From Haematococcus lacustris (taxonomy: Eukaryota > Chlorophyta > Chlorophyceae > Chlamydomonadales > Haematococcaceae), in the NCBI GenBank assembly GCA_030144725.1, contig JASKMD010000024.1:3649076-3713075 (forward strand): a DNA stretch of 64,000 bases. The letters run 5' to 3'. A model generated the notes under the pieces. It worked only from the letters and a program-made list of their open reading frames with translations, was not told the origin of the DNA and made no database searches. The position numbers and the translations under genes were made by a program. Positions 42,872 through 56,268 of this stretch are shown here, piece after piece. How positions within the stretch are numbered: position 1 is the stretch's first letter; every line of letters begins with the position of its first letter.

Positions 42872-45800
42872 TCACCACCTGTTATGAAGCAGGCAGCCCA
42901 CCTCTTCCTCAAGGACTGGGTCCAGGCCCTGGCTCAGCTCCAGCGGCCGCTGACTCTGATGCCGCCTCAATGCTTCCTCAACAGCAGGCAGCCCACCTTG
43001 TAGCTCCACCCCACTGCATTCCTTCGGCCCCAGATCTTGGTTTGGCTGCTCAGGGTCGGTATCGGAGGCTGCACCTGACAGCCTGTGGTGCTGACCTTCG
43101 CCCTGACTCACTATCAGCCCTTGCCGCTGGCCCTGACCCTGATCAGCAGCCGATCCCTGGATGCCAGCTACCCTCTGCTGGTCCTGCTGCTGTGAAGCTA
43201 CAGAGCTGCCAGGCATGGGCTGCTGTAGGCCCTCTCGCCCCTCTCCAGACTCTTCTCCCTGCCCCTCCCCGCCATGCGCCTCCATCTCCCTGCCCACTAG
43301 CCCCTGCTGACCCTCACCAGCACACCCACCCGGTTGTCCCTGACCGTGACCCTGCAGCCTGCCCGTACAACCAGAGGCTTCTGACTCTGCAGCCAGAACC
43401 TGGAACTGCATAGCCGCTAAGGCAGCCTCATCAAGGGAGGAGAGCGCCTCTCCTTTTTCTCCTCCCTCCTCCTCCTCTTCCTCCTCCTCCTCCTCATGGC
43501 CCATGTCCCACTCACCAGCCCTCTGTGCCCCTGCACCACTGGCCCCGCTCCTGCTGGTACCGCTAGCGGCATGCGCTGCCTCAGCCGGTGCAGGCGGGTT
43601 GCTGCCCTGCTGGTATGGCTGGGGCTGCGGCAGGGGCTGAGGTGGAGGGGCCAGGAGGCCCTCCAGGGAGGCCTCAGGGTAGCTGCGCAGCAGCAGCTCC
43701 TCCCCTGCCCGCCAGCCTGCATGGCCCCCTAGGCCCGCCAGCCTGCCGCCATCTACGTATTGCGGGGTGGCATGGAGGGGCTGGGGGCCAGTGGGGTCAG
43801 GGGCAGGGGCGGCACGGGCGCCCAAGGCGGCTTGCACGGCCAGGGCCAAGGCAACGGAGTCAGAGCTGGAGTCGAGGTCCATTGAGTCCAGCAGGATTCG
43901 ATCCAGACCTGCAGCCCAGCAGGCAGTCAGGTGAGTCTTGTAGAATAGGTTCTAAACAGGCACCCTATGTCAAATGGCAAAGATATCACTCCAATTTCAT
44001 GCAAGCATCACCCTTGGCAAAGCAAGCCTTGCTCTATCCAGGCTCTCCAGTGGTGTGAGCAGGCCGCGACCCCTCCAGGAGGGAGCTCTTTCCCTAATGC
44101 ACACCGGCTCTGCCATTGTAAGCTACCTCTTGCTTAACTTTCTTTCAGCTAGTGCATCTTGAGCCTTGCCCGGCTTCCCAGCCTCCACCCCCCTCCCAGG
44201 CCTGACCTTTCCCCCTGCCTCGCCTACAGCCTAGCACCCCAACACCCTCACCTGGCAGTACAAAGCGGGGCCGCCCCCTTGCTGCCCCGGGGTTTGCTTC
44301 AGGGCGCGAGGATACCGCCGCCCCCACATCAAAGCTACTAGGCCACACGCCCCTGCTGCCTTCTACCTGCTGGCTGTGTGACATCGCCAGGCTTGATGCT
44401 GGCTGGGAAGGCATCAGGGGCTGGGCCAGCTGTGGCGGTGGCTGGTGCCATGCTGAGAGAGTGGGGCCAGCCGAGGGGTAGGGGCCAGGGGCGAGGTAGT
44501 AGGGCATGGGCACAGGGATGGGGACCTGCATGGTCAGCAGTGGGCCTGCGGGAGCAGCAGCACACCAGGCTGGGTTGCAGTGTGCGGCAGATGTCCAGGG
44601 CGAGGTCGAGGCAGTCAGGCAGGAAGGAATGCAGGGGTTAGCACGGGCAGCAGGTGGCCAGCAGCGTGTCAAGGCAGTGACAAGCTTGGGGACGTATCGT
44701 TCATGCTGCCTTGACCCCTGAGCCAGCACAAGCAGGCTTGGCCTGTTAAGAATGCGACTGCACGCTGAGGTCTCCGCTGCAGGTCTCATCTGTCAGGACC
44801 TAACCAGTAGCTAAGGACGCGTAAGAAGAAAAGACAATGACAATAACAATGAAAGTTAGAGTAGGGTTAGGGTCTGGTGTGAAAAGCAGCCTGCGTGCTC
44901 CCACCACCGCGGTGGACAAGTGAGCTTGGTGGTCTGGCTCTCACCCGGCACAGCCTGCATGTAGCCAGGCGGCTGCCCTGGGCCAGGTACAGCAGCACCT
45001 GGCCACATCCCTGAGGCTGAGCTGCAGTGCTGACCCGCACCCGCAGCACTGGGTGGGTGCGGGGCTGGAAGAGCAACAAGCCCAGCGCCCTCCTCCCGGC
45101 CCCTCCCGGCCCCTCCAGCTGGCGCTGGCTGTTGCGAGCCTGGGCCCTGCAGCCCCTTCGCTCCACCCGCCTGCTGCGCCTCAGTACTGCCAGGGGCAGA
45201 GGAGCGGTGAGACGAGCTCCCTGCTCTCCTGCTACTGCTGCCTGCTGGCTGGACACCAGCCGCTGCCGTGGTTTCTGCATCGTGCACGGTGAGGTGCCCC
45301 CCTGGTGTGCTGCTGGTGCTGGTGCGCTGCTGGAGACGTCGCGGCTGTGCCCCTGGTGTGCTGCTGCTGCTGTGGTGTGTGGGCAGCGGGTGGATGCCAT
45401 GCCTGATGTGTGGAGAGCCCAGCAGGGCCATGGCCGTTGCTGCCGCCAGCATGGCTTGCTGGACCCCAGGCGACATGCTCACATGGAGAGAGGTGGGCCG
45501 TGGCCCAGGAGTGACCAAGGACCCATGTGTGACCTCTGGCTGGGCTGCGGTGCGCTCGTGCAGCTGCCTGGCAGCTGCTGGGGTAGATTGGACAGACGTC
45601 ATGTCTTGGTAGCCCTGCCGTTCTCCCTGTGTTGAAGAGCCTGCAGCCGCCAGGGCTTGATCCAGGGACCTCTCCACCCGGCGGTCCTGGGGTACCTTTG
45701 CCTCATGAGGCGGGGTGCTTTCACCATCAGGCTGCTGGCCAGAGCAATTAGAGCGGCTGCTGCTGGGCTGCTGGCTGCTGCGGCTCATGTTAGGCTGCCC

Positions 45801-48800
45801 CTGTCCCCCACCTGACTGGGTGCCCTCTGTCACGGTGCCAGGTGCTGTTTCGTGCGGTAGGGGTAGGGCGGTTGGTCGAGCTGGGTGGGGAGGCCCAGGG
45901 GCAGGGTGCAGGGGCTGCTGGGTGAATGGGTGCATCAGGGCTGACAGCTGCTCTGCCAGGGCCTCGCTTACCAGCTGCTGGGAAAGGTGGGCGTTGGTGA
46001 GTAGGGGCAGTGGGGCCGGGCCACCAGGTGGCAGTTGCGCACGGCTGCCGGGCTGGCTGGCCAAGCGCTGGACCATGATCTGTGCACACCAGCAGGAGCG
46101 AAGGTAGATGCAGAGCATGGGATTGCTGCGGCTAAGGCTGCTGCTCACACCAGTTATATGGTATTCAAGCAGGAACCCTATATAACTACATGCATCCCTA
46201 CATGTTGGTGTTGGTGTTGGAGTGGTCTTGCCTGCAGTAGTGGTGGTGGATGTCTTTGTTGTTGTGTTGGTGGTGATGGTAAGGTGGTGGCAAGGTGGTG
46301 GTGGGGTGGTGATGGTGGTAGTGGTGGTGGTAACATCGCTGTGGCCCTCCACCCACCTTGCGCAGCACTTCCTCCACCAGCTGCGCCATCAGGCCCTCTT
46401 GACCCTGCCCCAGCACCTGCCTCCCCTCAGCACTGCTCAGCAGCCGGGTGCTGGCAGCAGGGTGCAGGGGGCCCGCAGGGGCTGCAGCCAGCACTGCTGC
46501 ATCGCCATATGGCTGGGGAGGGAGGGGAGGGGCAGTGGTGGAAAGCAGCTCCTCCTGCTGCTGCCCTGAATGCTGGGGAGGAGGGAGGGGCTGGGTCAGC
46601 AGCTCAGGCACAGGGTGAGGAAAGCCTGGGATCAAGGGTGCCTGGGTACAGGTCAGGGGTGGGGGCTGCTGGGGCTGCTGCCTTGGTGGCAGAACTTGCT
46701 GGGTGTGGGGCAGGGAAGAGGTGTGGTGCCATTCTTGTCTGCGCCCGAGCCCTTGCCCCTGCTGCCATAGCCCTTGCTGCTGCTGCTGCTGCTGCTGCAT
46801 CATATGCCCCTGCTGCTGCTGCTGCTGCTGCTGCTGCATCATATGCCCCTGCTGCTGCTGCTGCTGATGCATATGCCCCTGCTGCTGCTGCGTCCCCTGC
46901 TGCTGCTGCCCCAGCTGCTGCTGCTGCCAAGGGTGGAACGGTGCAGCTGGTCCCACAGCCTGTCCGTTGCCCCTGACTGCCTTGACGTCTTGAGTCAACA
47001 GGAACTGTGGCCGCCCACCCACCTGATCCTGCTGCCACGCCTCAGACACCACCATAGCGGCGGCTGGCAGTTGGGAGTTCGGAGCACCCATGTGGGCCAT
47101 AGCTGTCTCCTTACCCTCCTCTCCCTCCACTCCCTCCTCCTCCCCTTCCCCCTCGTGCTGACCCAGCCGCTCAGCTTCAGCAGCCGCTGCGGCGGAGGCT
47201 GCAGCCAGCACATGCTGCATGACCACCGAGTCAGCTATGCTGCTGCGTGCATCTTCATCCTCTGCCAACACACTAGCCAGCGCGGACATCACCAGGCCAA
47301 GGGTGTCAGAGGAATCAAACACAGAGGCTGCCTGGCTCGGGCTGTTGCCCGGACTCCCGCCGTCATCTTCCAGGCGCATGGTTGCTGCGTTGCCATGGAG
47401 TGGGGTCTGCTGCCCAGGCCCTGCCGGAGCAGCAAACAGCAGCCGGCTGCTCTGCCCTGCCTGCCATCGGTTACGTCGGCAGTGCTGCGGTTGAGGGGCA
47501 GGGCTGGGCTGGCCATGGACGGGCAGGGGGCGGGGTGACCTGGGGTCAAAGCCCTGCTGCCCGTGTAGGCCTCGCATGCGCTTACCCCGCCCTCCCCCCT
47601 GACCCTGACCCTGCAGCTGAGCATCCAGGGCTGCTTCCAGTGCAGCCTGCAGGGCTGAAGGGGAGCTGTGGCCCAGCCCCTGGTGGGCAGCCAGCGCCTG
47701 CACGGCAGCGGCGGCGGCTGCAGACAGGGCGGAGCGGGGCAGGGCACGGCTGGGGCGTGGCGGGCTGGCCCTGTTTGTGCCCAGCTGGTGCATAAGCCTA
47801 CAGGCAGCAAGAAGGGGCGCACAGGTTGGCTGGGACAGCAGCAGCGAAGGGACAGGTAACAGGGGGTCATCAGCTAGGCAGGAAGGGCAGTGCTGTCACT
47901 GATAGCTGAGACCTGGGGCTTGAATGGACAACAGGAGGCTAGTGAGGCTGGCAGGTCGGGGAGTGGGGAGTGAGCAGCATGGCGTCTTGTGCAGCATGTG
48001 CAGCGTTGCTAGGGTCCACCCTCCGGGCCTCCAAGGGATCAGGTGGGCTGCCAGCCACACCCCCACAGCTGTCAACCAGGGCCGCTGCGACGATCATTCA
48101 CCCATTCACCCCGATGAAGCCGGACCCATGGCCACTGTGCTCACATGCTCATGTGTGGCTGCTACCCACCGCCTCTCATGCAGCCAGGCCCAGGCGACTG
48201 ACATCACGGAGTGCACCCACCCGGCCTGCTTCAGCTGCCCCGCAGGTGGCCCTCCAGGCGCTGCCCTCCTGCCGAAGGCCAGGGGCACCTTGACTGCCCG
48301 CGCTTCCTCTCCGGGCAGCAGGCCACGGCCACGCTCCTGGGCCTCGCTGCGCGCACGAGCTGCTGCTGCAGTGGCCAGGGCGGCAGCGCCTCGGGCAGCG
48401 CCCTCCTCGGCTGCGCTGCTGCTGGGCAGGGCGGGGCGAGGGGCTGGCGCAGGTGCTGTGTTGGGCGCCTGAAAGCAAAGATCAGGGATCCGGCATAGCC
48501 ATGGGAGCCAGGGAAGAAGGCATGGTGCTGCTTGCAGATGGCAGAGCACGTAAGGTGAGGGCGGTGGGGATGGGGTGGGGTAGGGTTGAAAGGGCATGGC
48601 AAGTGCCGCAATGACAAGATGACTTGAACGGGGCGGCAGGGCTGGGCAGGTGTGGCTGCAGCCTGTTCAGGAGTTAGGGGTGAGCAGCTGCGATGGGTCT
48701 GATTAGGATGGGTGATTAGGATGGGTCTGATTAGGATCCAGCTGAGGATGGCTCTGGGACACGCCCCTTTTAAAGATGGCGCAGGGCAGGTCTGGCTCAA

Positions 48801-51800
48801 AGCAAATGCGCAGTGCCCCGGTGCGAGCCCGTGGCCTGCTTGCCGGTTGTGCTGCTGCTAAAGTCTTACTGGCACTGCTGTGAGGGGTACTGTGTTGCTG
48901 GACCAAGCGCCGGTGCCGTCTTCCTCTGTGCCGGCATAACCCTGTGCAAGGGTCTACCGACCGTGTTGATCCCTATTCACCCTGTATCCTAAGCGCTGTC
49001 AGCTATCAACACAGCAGTCAGTGACCCACCTGGTTTGCTGCGGCAGCTGTCGGTGTAGGTCCTCTTATAGACAGCTTTGAGGGTTCTGCAGATGCATCAA
49101 GGGAGTGGCAGCAGCAATGCTGAACACATCAGAGGGCAAGCACTAGCAGCACGAGCAGTAGCGGCTGCAGCATCAGCACTACCACTGCATCCTGCGATGA
49201 CTGCATCATCAGGGCCAGGGACAGCAGCCATTTCCCGCTAGCATACAGACCAACAAACACTTTGAATCCTGAGCCGCCACTTCTCAAGCTGCTGAAGCAC
49301 AGCAGCCACCAAGCATCATGTCATGACCTGCATTGCAGGCAGTGCAGGCCGCCACCCCGAGCCTGATTGGATAGCTTGGACGAGCAGTACCTGGAGCAGG
49401 GCGGGGCGCTGGTGCAGGGGCAGTAGGGCGGGGCCGGCCTGACCCTTGGGTAGGTGCCTGCTGTGAGGGCTGAGGCAGGGCTGGCGGCCGCCCCGCCTGC
49501 GCCCCAACCCCTGAGGCTGCCCGGTACGCCACCTCCCTCCGTACAGCCTGCACGGTGCATTTGTGTTTGCAAATGCAGCCATGCCGCTCCTGCTGCTGCT
49601 GCTGCTGGTAAGCCATGCCGCTCCTGCTGCTGCTGGCAAGCCTTGTCACGCTCGGCAGCAGCAACAGAGTGTGAGCAGGGGGCATGAACAGAACCCATGG
49701 CATGTCAACTGCGATGTGCCCGGTGTATCCGTTGCAGCGTGCCCAGTCTGTGAGGCACACTAGTAACCTACCTTGGTGGAGAAAGCGGGCCGCGCACCAG
49801 GCAAAAGCTCCTTCCTAAATGCGTGGTGGTTATCTCGGTTACTGTTAATATCAATATTATTGTTACTATTAGGAACTGTCAGATTTGCTCAGGTGTTCAG
49901 GTGCGTGCTGCCCCTACCTCTGCGTACGCGACCGGGTCGTTCCATGTCTCGTCATCGTCCCACAAAGCCAGCGCAGGAGGCAGGCTGAAGTCCAGGTCAG
50001 CTGCACTGCGGGCTGCAGCAGCACTGGCAGCAGCAGCACCAGGGCCACCCCCCGCCCTCCTCCCAGCTTCCGCCCCTGCTGCTGCAGCTGCTGCTGCCTC
50101 AAGGCCACCGACAGGCCCTGACATTCCTGGTGTGGGGGCAATGTCTGACCCAGCGACCGCAGGGGTCGGAGGCGCAGCAAGGGCAGAAGCGGGCCGTCTT
50201 GCCTGGAGCCGGCGCAGGGCTGCAGCAGTGCGGGTCAGGCCCAGGGCCTCACCACCAGCTGCCGTCCCCCTAGCCTGGCCCCCCACACCACCTGCTGCTC
50301 TTCCCGCTGGCCCACTCGCCCCTGATGCAGCCTCGGCACCACGAGGCATGGGTGTGGCCTGGGTGGTGATGCCAGCCACTGAGCTCGCCGCCGCTGCTGG
50401 CTGCAGGAGGGGTTGGCCTAGGCTGGTAGGAGGGGGTGCCAGGGTGGTGTTGGCGGCGTTAGCCAGGGGAGGGCGCTGGGTGTGCCAGGGCCTGCCCAGC
50501 AGCAGTGAAGTGCGGCGTGCTGCCTCCAGTTCTTGCACCAGCTTGCCGTAGTCTAGGGGGCCAGCCAGCTGCTCATGAACAGCCCTGGGGACCAGGGGCA
50601 CAGAGCAGCAGCAGGGAGCAGGGCCAGGGCAGCCTAAACAAGGGCCCACCATGCTTGCATGGCTTGCATGCTGGTACAGCTGCGGTGCTGGGAGTGGGTG
50701 CAGGTGCAGGTGAAGTGGGTCTGCTATGGCCCAGCAGCTGTTGAGTGACGGGCTGCTGGGCTCAAGGAATTGGCACTAGGAGGGTGGCTTCACAGCTTAC
50801 AGTTGTTAGCTTTAACACATGTGATGTGTGATCAAATGCTGTTATGCTACCCAGTCACACATCAGGTCACGCGAAGGGGACATTCGCAAAGCTGGTGAGA
50901 AGTATTAGACTGTGTCAGACTGATCACAGGGCAGAGGAAGGGTGGTGACTGAGAGGCTGGGCAGGGAAGGCAAGGCTTAGCAGCGGCCAGGCCACAGCAA
51001 CACCCATGATGATGGCCACAACGGGCTGAGCTGACGTTTGGGGGGGGCTGAGGGAGGAGACATGGCGCTCACCTCTCAGCCTGCTGCCGCTCCAGGGCAG
51101 GCGGGGGCCTAGGTGGGGGCCAGGGCGCTGTGGGGAACAGGGAAGCCTCGGGCTCTGCCAGCACCTTGAGGGTGCGCTGCATGGCGGCTTGCAGCTCCTG
51201 AGCAGGGCACTCAAGGCATGGCATGCAGGGCACGGCATGCAGGGCATGGCATGCAGGGCATGGTTGGTGTGTTGCGGCTAACCAGGCATGTGGGCAGTAG
51301 TCACAGAGCAGGCTAGCGTTGTGTTGGGCTGGTGGTCAGAGGGGACTGCTGCTGGGTAGGGTTAGGGGGTTAGGGCAGGGTGTTCAGGCCCTCACCTGGG
51401 GCAGGGCCACTGGCTGGTGTATGCTGGCAGGGTGGTGAGGCTGGGCGGGTCTGGGTTGCCAGGGCCCCTGCACCTGCTGCTGCTCATGCTGCTGTTGTCC
51501 CTGCTGCTGCTGCGTGTGCTGTTGCTGCTGCGGTGGTCTCTGCTGCTGCTGCTGCTTTTCTTGCCCCTGCTGTTGTTGTTGCTGCTGCAGCTGCTGTTGG
51601 TGGCGCAGCTGCTGCATAGAATCCCCATTGTAGGAGCTGCTTTGCTTTGGGTTGTTAATCTGTTCAGCAGACCCATTTCCTGCCTGACCCAGTCTGTCGA
51701 GCTCTCCAGCCTCATCCCCTGCAGCAGCCTGGACAAAGCTGCCAAAGCAGCCTGCCTGGTGTTGCAAGCCGCTGTCCACCACCTCCTGCCTGATGAGAGC

Positions 51801-53759
51801 CCCTCCCTCTGTGCCATCGGCAGCTGTAGCACCCATGGCACCTGGGCTGACCGGCTGGGTAAGGGCAGCCATGGGGTGCAGAGGAGCCAGGCCTGGCCAA
51901 GCCTGAGGCCTGGGTGGTGGCGAGCTGGCGGCAGGTGGCAGGGCCTGACCCCTGGGGGGCCATACAGCAGCGTAATGCGGGAGCCCCATGGACTCGGACG
52001 TGGGGTCTATGACGGGCAGCGGCAGGGGCCCAGAGGCCTGCTGGTCTGGGTACGTGCCTGGCTTGAAGTCTTGGAAATGAGGCACTGCCAGGTCAGCAGG
52101 CGTGAGGCTGGCCTCTGCTTTCAGCTCAGTGGACGGTGGGTTAGGTGGCTGACCGCCTGATTGGGGGCCGTGGCTGCTGCTGTCGCTGGCCCCTGAGGGA
52201 GGGTCCCTGCACCGGATGCGAGGTCCGCCCAGCAATGTCACTCGGACAGCTGAGGAGGGGTGGGCTCTGTGCAGCTGAGGCTGGTCGGGGGTGCTGCTGG
52301 TGAGGGTGCTGCGGGTAGGTAGGGCTGCGGTGCTCCACTCCTGGCTTGCCTGCTGCTGGCCATGGCGTTGCACAGCTGCTACCAAGCGGCTGTCCAGGTG
52401 GTGGGGCTGAGGGTCAGGGCTGCCAGGTCTGTCTGCAGGACCCCAGCCTGGCTCCCGGCCTGCACCCAAGCTGCGCTGCCCTGCTCCTGCTTCAGGCATA
52501 CCACCTGCCGAGCCAGGGGCTGGAGGGCCTGGTGGTTCTCCTCTGTTCCTGAAGCCCCAGCCTCCTGCCAACAGGGCTGCAGCTGCCGTTGTGGCGGCGG
52601 AGGCAGCAGCGGAGATGATGGCAGCCATATGCTGGTCAGCATGTGCTACTGAAGTGCTGGACTGCTGTGCCCACAGCCCTGACTGGGAACCCGAGGGCAG
52701 CTCAGCCAAGGAGGCACTTGGCACAGGTTGCAAGGCAGCTGTTGGGGCTGCAGGGGCTGATGCAGGAGTTGGGGCATTGGGAGGTGGTGCAGGACTAGCA
52801 GGCCCTTGTGTGACGGCTGGGCCAGAGTGCGGTGCAGGCAGCTGCCCCTGCTGCTGGTCAGGCGTGGTTGACAGTTGTATGTCTGACCAAGCGCCTGCAT
52901 GTGTCATGGCCATCAGGCCCTCCTTGGCCGCTGCAGACCCAGCTTGCATGGGTGAAAATGTGATGCCGTGCAGGGAGGCTAGCACCTAGGCACGGAAGCA
53001 GGGGGTGGAGGAGCAGCAGGTCATCAGAGTCCGGTCGGCATGCAGGTACCTGTATCAGGTGACTGTGCTCTGCACAACCAGGCAGTGTCAGGGACCGGCA
53101 CTAGCCTGTTTGAGGTAGGTCTTGACCTCGTCACGAGCATTGTGAGCGGCCCTCCCCAGCTCTGTCTCCAGCAGGGCTGCATCCAGAACTGCATCCAGCT
53201 CCTGGCCATGCAGCCCAGCAACCTTGTCCTGCAAGGTCCAGCTAGTACAGGTGATCATCATGTGCGCACCTACCCACCCTCACAACACTAGAGCATGGCC
53301 ATACACATGCTGCTGTGTAAACCTTGGCATAGATGGCTGAGGCCACGTTGAAGTGAACATGGCGTGGAGGATCCAGTAGCAATAGGCAAGCACAATGAGT
53401 CAAACCAGCAGCATGCTCGGGGTACACATTAGCGACATAAAAGGACTTGGTGAGATGTGTTGTACCTGGAACTTTGCAGATAGCAGCCCGGTGACTGCCA
53501 GCGCCATTTGTTGTGACGCGCGCTGTGTCTTTGTGGGATAGCGCGGCGGAACCCTGGAACGTCTCGAAGCCAGGCAAAGCCACGGGTTCGGTAGTGCACA
53601 CACACCCGTGAAGTCAAATGCAGTCCCAGCGCACCGCTCGGAGGGCTCATCGTCCCAATCATTGAGCCCTGAGTCGTCCAGGGCTTTTCCGGGGTAGGCC
53701 AAGGAGTGCGTCTCTACGCGCCACCGATCTTGTTCTGCTTGCAAAGCCCGCAGCGCCAT
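42872..53759 (-). CDS. Very long Q/G/A/P-rich protein, no domain recognised
   Basis: Eleven minus-strand exons join in one frame: 53106-53228, 51396-52985, 51073-51197, 49918-50584, 49391-49547, 49030-49085, 48221-48468, 46357-47797, 44945-46079, 44252-44545, 42872-43908 (2,290 residues), ending at TGA 42872. An upstream exon ending VASAIYAK at 53323 and an ATG at 53759 (MALRALQAEQDRW) probably begin the gene but are not firmly joined. The conserved-looking N-terminal segment LHGQELDAVLDAALLETELG is followed by long low-complexity stretches: poly-Gln near 46785-46925 and 51485-51605, an acidic Glu run near 43470, and GHMMQQQ units. The exon at 53106 uses a GC donor. No function is inferred. 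It could be a nuclear scaffold or RNA-associated protein by composition only. Confidence 0.5.
46785..46925 (-). repeat. CAG repeat encoding GHMMQ-polyQ units
   Basis: Within an exon of the Q-rich gene, units of 6-10 Gln codons are separated by GHMM or GHMH. They are in frame, so the repeat is coding in the model. Confidence 0.8.
51475..51610 (-). repeat. CAG repeat encoding poly-Gln near exon end
   Basis: Mixed CAG/CAA run giving Gln-rich protein close to the 3' end of the exon 51396-52985. Confidence 0.8.
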
Positions 53760-54871
53760 TGGCGAGTGAGCCGGCTGTCTTAAGCTGTTGTCGTACGTGG
53801 AATTCATATACATAAATGCATGCATGTAATTGCGCGATTGTCCGCTATGGACAGCACCTATTCCTCAACCCAGCGGGCATCAACTATCACCGCAGATGAA
53901 CATCCACTTGACCCTGCACTGGGAGCTGTGGTCGGTAAACTGGGGAACTGGGGCGCCAGCTTGAGCGTTGCAGTCAAACCATCTGCGTGGATGTATGGGT
54001 GTGGGCTTGACAGCCCCTCGTCCCTCACTGGGGCATCTATTCGAGTCGGACCACTAGGGACCACTAGCGCACACTAGCGGGACTACTCAGAATGGTGTTA
54101 TGGGGCCTTTTGTTGTTCCCATGCACATGGCACATGCCATGGGCTACCTTACCACCTAGATGAACTAACAGCTCTTTTCCCGGAGATTCGTGAAGTCCAA
54201 GCAATGCCATGCCAGCCTGGAATGCCATGCCAGCCAGGGTGGACTTGACAGCCTTGCCCTGACTTACGCCCTTAGTGTGCTTGGCAGCATGCTAAGCCTT
54301 GTTGCGCTTAGCTGGCGGAGGGGCAGATCAATGTTTACAGCATTGACTCACGACCTCATCTTTCACAGCTACTTTGCCACCTAGGTGCATAAACTGCTAC
54401 AGACATCAAGGGCTAAACAAAGAAGTTAGAATGCAATACTAATCATAAGTGGCTTGGACCAATTGTGTGATAAATGTGTGGAGCCTGATTGGTAAATACG
54501 CAATCCAACATGCAAGTGCAAGCCAATGCATGCCATATCCTGCACATTGCAGCATGCCACTGCAGCCAGACCCAGTCAAGCAATATGTTCAGGCTTACTT
54601 ATCAGCATCATCAGCCGTACACAATGACATGCAAGCACAGGGTCTGGCATCATCTTCAACTGGCAAACACCTCCCCTCCTCACTGTTACCCAGCCCAAGT
54701 CCCTGCTACAAGCCATGTCCATGCCACTGCGGACTCACGCCTCGAGCACATTGATGCATAACTTGGCAACAAGCTGGTCAACGATGGTCAACAGCCAACA
54801 CCTCCACAGCACATGTGTTTAGCCAGAAGTCACCGGCTATGATCGTCACAAACAAGGTTTGGGAGGGTGCC
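53760..54871. other. Intergenic region, dispersed repeat end
   Basis: No gene recognised. 53990-54160 matches the repeat end seen at 720-850 and 22650-22810 (CGGACCACTAGGGACCACTAG, read in pieces, and a GCACATGCCATGGGCT end). Confidence 0.6.
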
Positions 54872-55563
54872 TTAGGTGCGCGTGGAACGACTCAACAGCG
54901 GCCCACCGCTGCAGCAAACGATGTTGATGATGTCCACTGCTTCTGCCGCCTTCTCTGTTGCCACAAGCTCCAGCGCCTTCTTGAACTCCGCAAACCCAAT
55001 GGCCCTGTGGCCCTGGGAACACAAAGGAAGACACGCAGAGGGGTGGCTACATGAGGTGACTTCCAGCCCAGACACGTGACACTCCCTACCCAGCCCTGAA
55101 TACAAACATACCCACCCCTGAAGGGCAGCCAGGGTCATGTGCTAGCACATATGCAGCTGGAAGCAGAGTGATGTGCTAGCAAACATGCAGCTGAAAGCAG
55201 GGGTCATGTGCTAGAGCACGATCACGGCAAGTGTCATGCAGTGATGATGCTGAGCGAGCAAGCCAGTTGACTTGTGAAACATGGTTTAGATAGGTTCAGA
55301 TATGATACATCTGCCTTATCGATTTGTTGCTGCCAGGTCCCCCAGACCCACCACTGGTTTGACGGACTGGAAGATGAGGTCAGCCCGTGTGAGGGTGAAC
55401 TTCTTGTCCAGCAGCTTGCAGTCACGGCACAGCTTGGCAAAGGATGAGCCGTCCATCTCTAGCTTGCTGCCGTGGCCCGGATGGGGGGCATGGCCAAACA
55501 TGGCAAAGGCAGCGAACTTGTCACGCAGACCACCCACACTACCCACACCACCGCCTGATGAGT
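54872..55563 (-). CDS. p25-alpha (TPPP-like) protein, 5' end incomplete
   Basis: Exons 55355-55563 and 54872-55012 join in phase. The sequence carries the p25-alpha core: KFAAFAMFG, MDGSSFAKLCRDCKLLDKKF, LTRADLIFQSVKP, then GHRAIGFAEFKKALELVA. TPPP/p25-alpha proteins bind microtubules; relatives occur in cilia-bearing algae, so a microtubule or ciliary role is a reasonable inference. The C-terminus (VCCSGGPLLSRSTRT) ends about 30 residues after FAEFKKAL and lacks the usual glycine-rich tail, so this is a short or truncated form or another intron was missed. An acceptor at 55564 suggests an upstream exon toward the N gap. Confidence 0.75.
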
Positions 55564-55768
55564 CTGCAGCAGCACAGGACCAGACAGCGTCATCAGGGTA
55601 GCCAGAATTAGATGCACGGTGCAGCAAGACGGCACACCCAAGGTCCATCTATCCTTTCCCTTTTTTCTATTCCTCTTTGTTTCTAAAAGATGATAATTAA
55701 GTGGTAAGCGGCTTGTTTCAATCAAGCAGCAGACCACTGTATTTAATATCTCAAGCACAAGGAATATC

Positions 55769-56268
55769 NNNNNNNNNNNNNNNNNNNNNNNNNNNNNNNN
55801 NNNNNNNNNNNNNNNNNNNNNNNNNNNNNNNNNNNNNNNNNNNNNNNNNNNNNNNNNNNNNNNNNNNNNNNNNNNNNNNNNNNNNNNNNNNNNNNNNNNN
55901 NNNNNNNNNNNNNNNNNNNNNNNNNNNNNNNNNNNNNNNNNNNNNNNNNNNNNNNNNNNNNNNNNNNNNNNNNNNNNNNNNNNNNNNNNNNNNNNNNNNN
56001 NNNNNNNNNNNNNNNNNNNNNNNNNNNNNNNNNNNNNNNNNNNNNNNNNNNNNNNNNNNNNNNNNNNNNNNNNNNNNNNNNNNNNNNNNNNNNNNNNNNN
56101 NNNNNNNNNNNNNNNNNNNNNNNNNNNNNNNNNNNNNNNNNNNNNNNNNNNNNNNNNNNNNNNNNNNNNNNNNNNNNNNNNNNNNNNNNNNNNNNNNNNN
56201 NNNNNNNNNNNNNNNNNNNNNNNNNNNNNNNNNNNNNNNNNNNNNNNNNNNNNNNNNNNNNNNNNNNN
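55769..56268. other. Assembly gap, 500 N
   Basis: Exactly 500 Ns between the p25-alpha gene and the second kinase. It probably hides the start of one or both. Confidence 0.99.
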
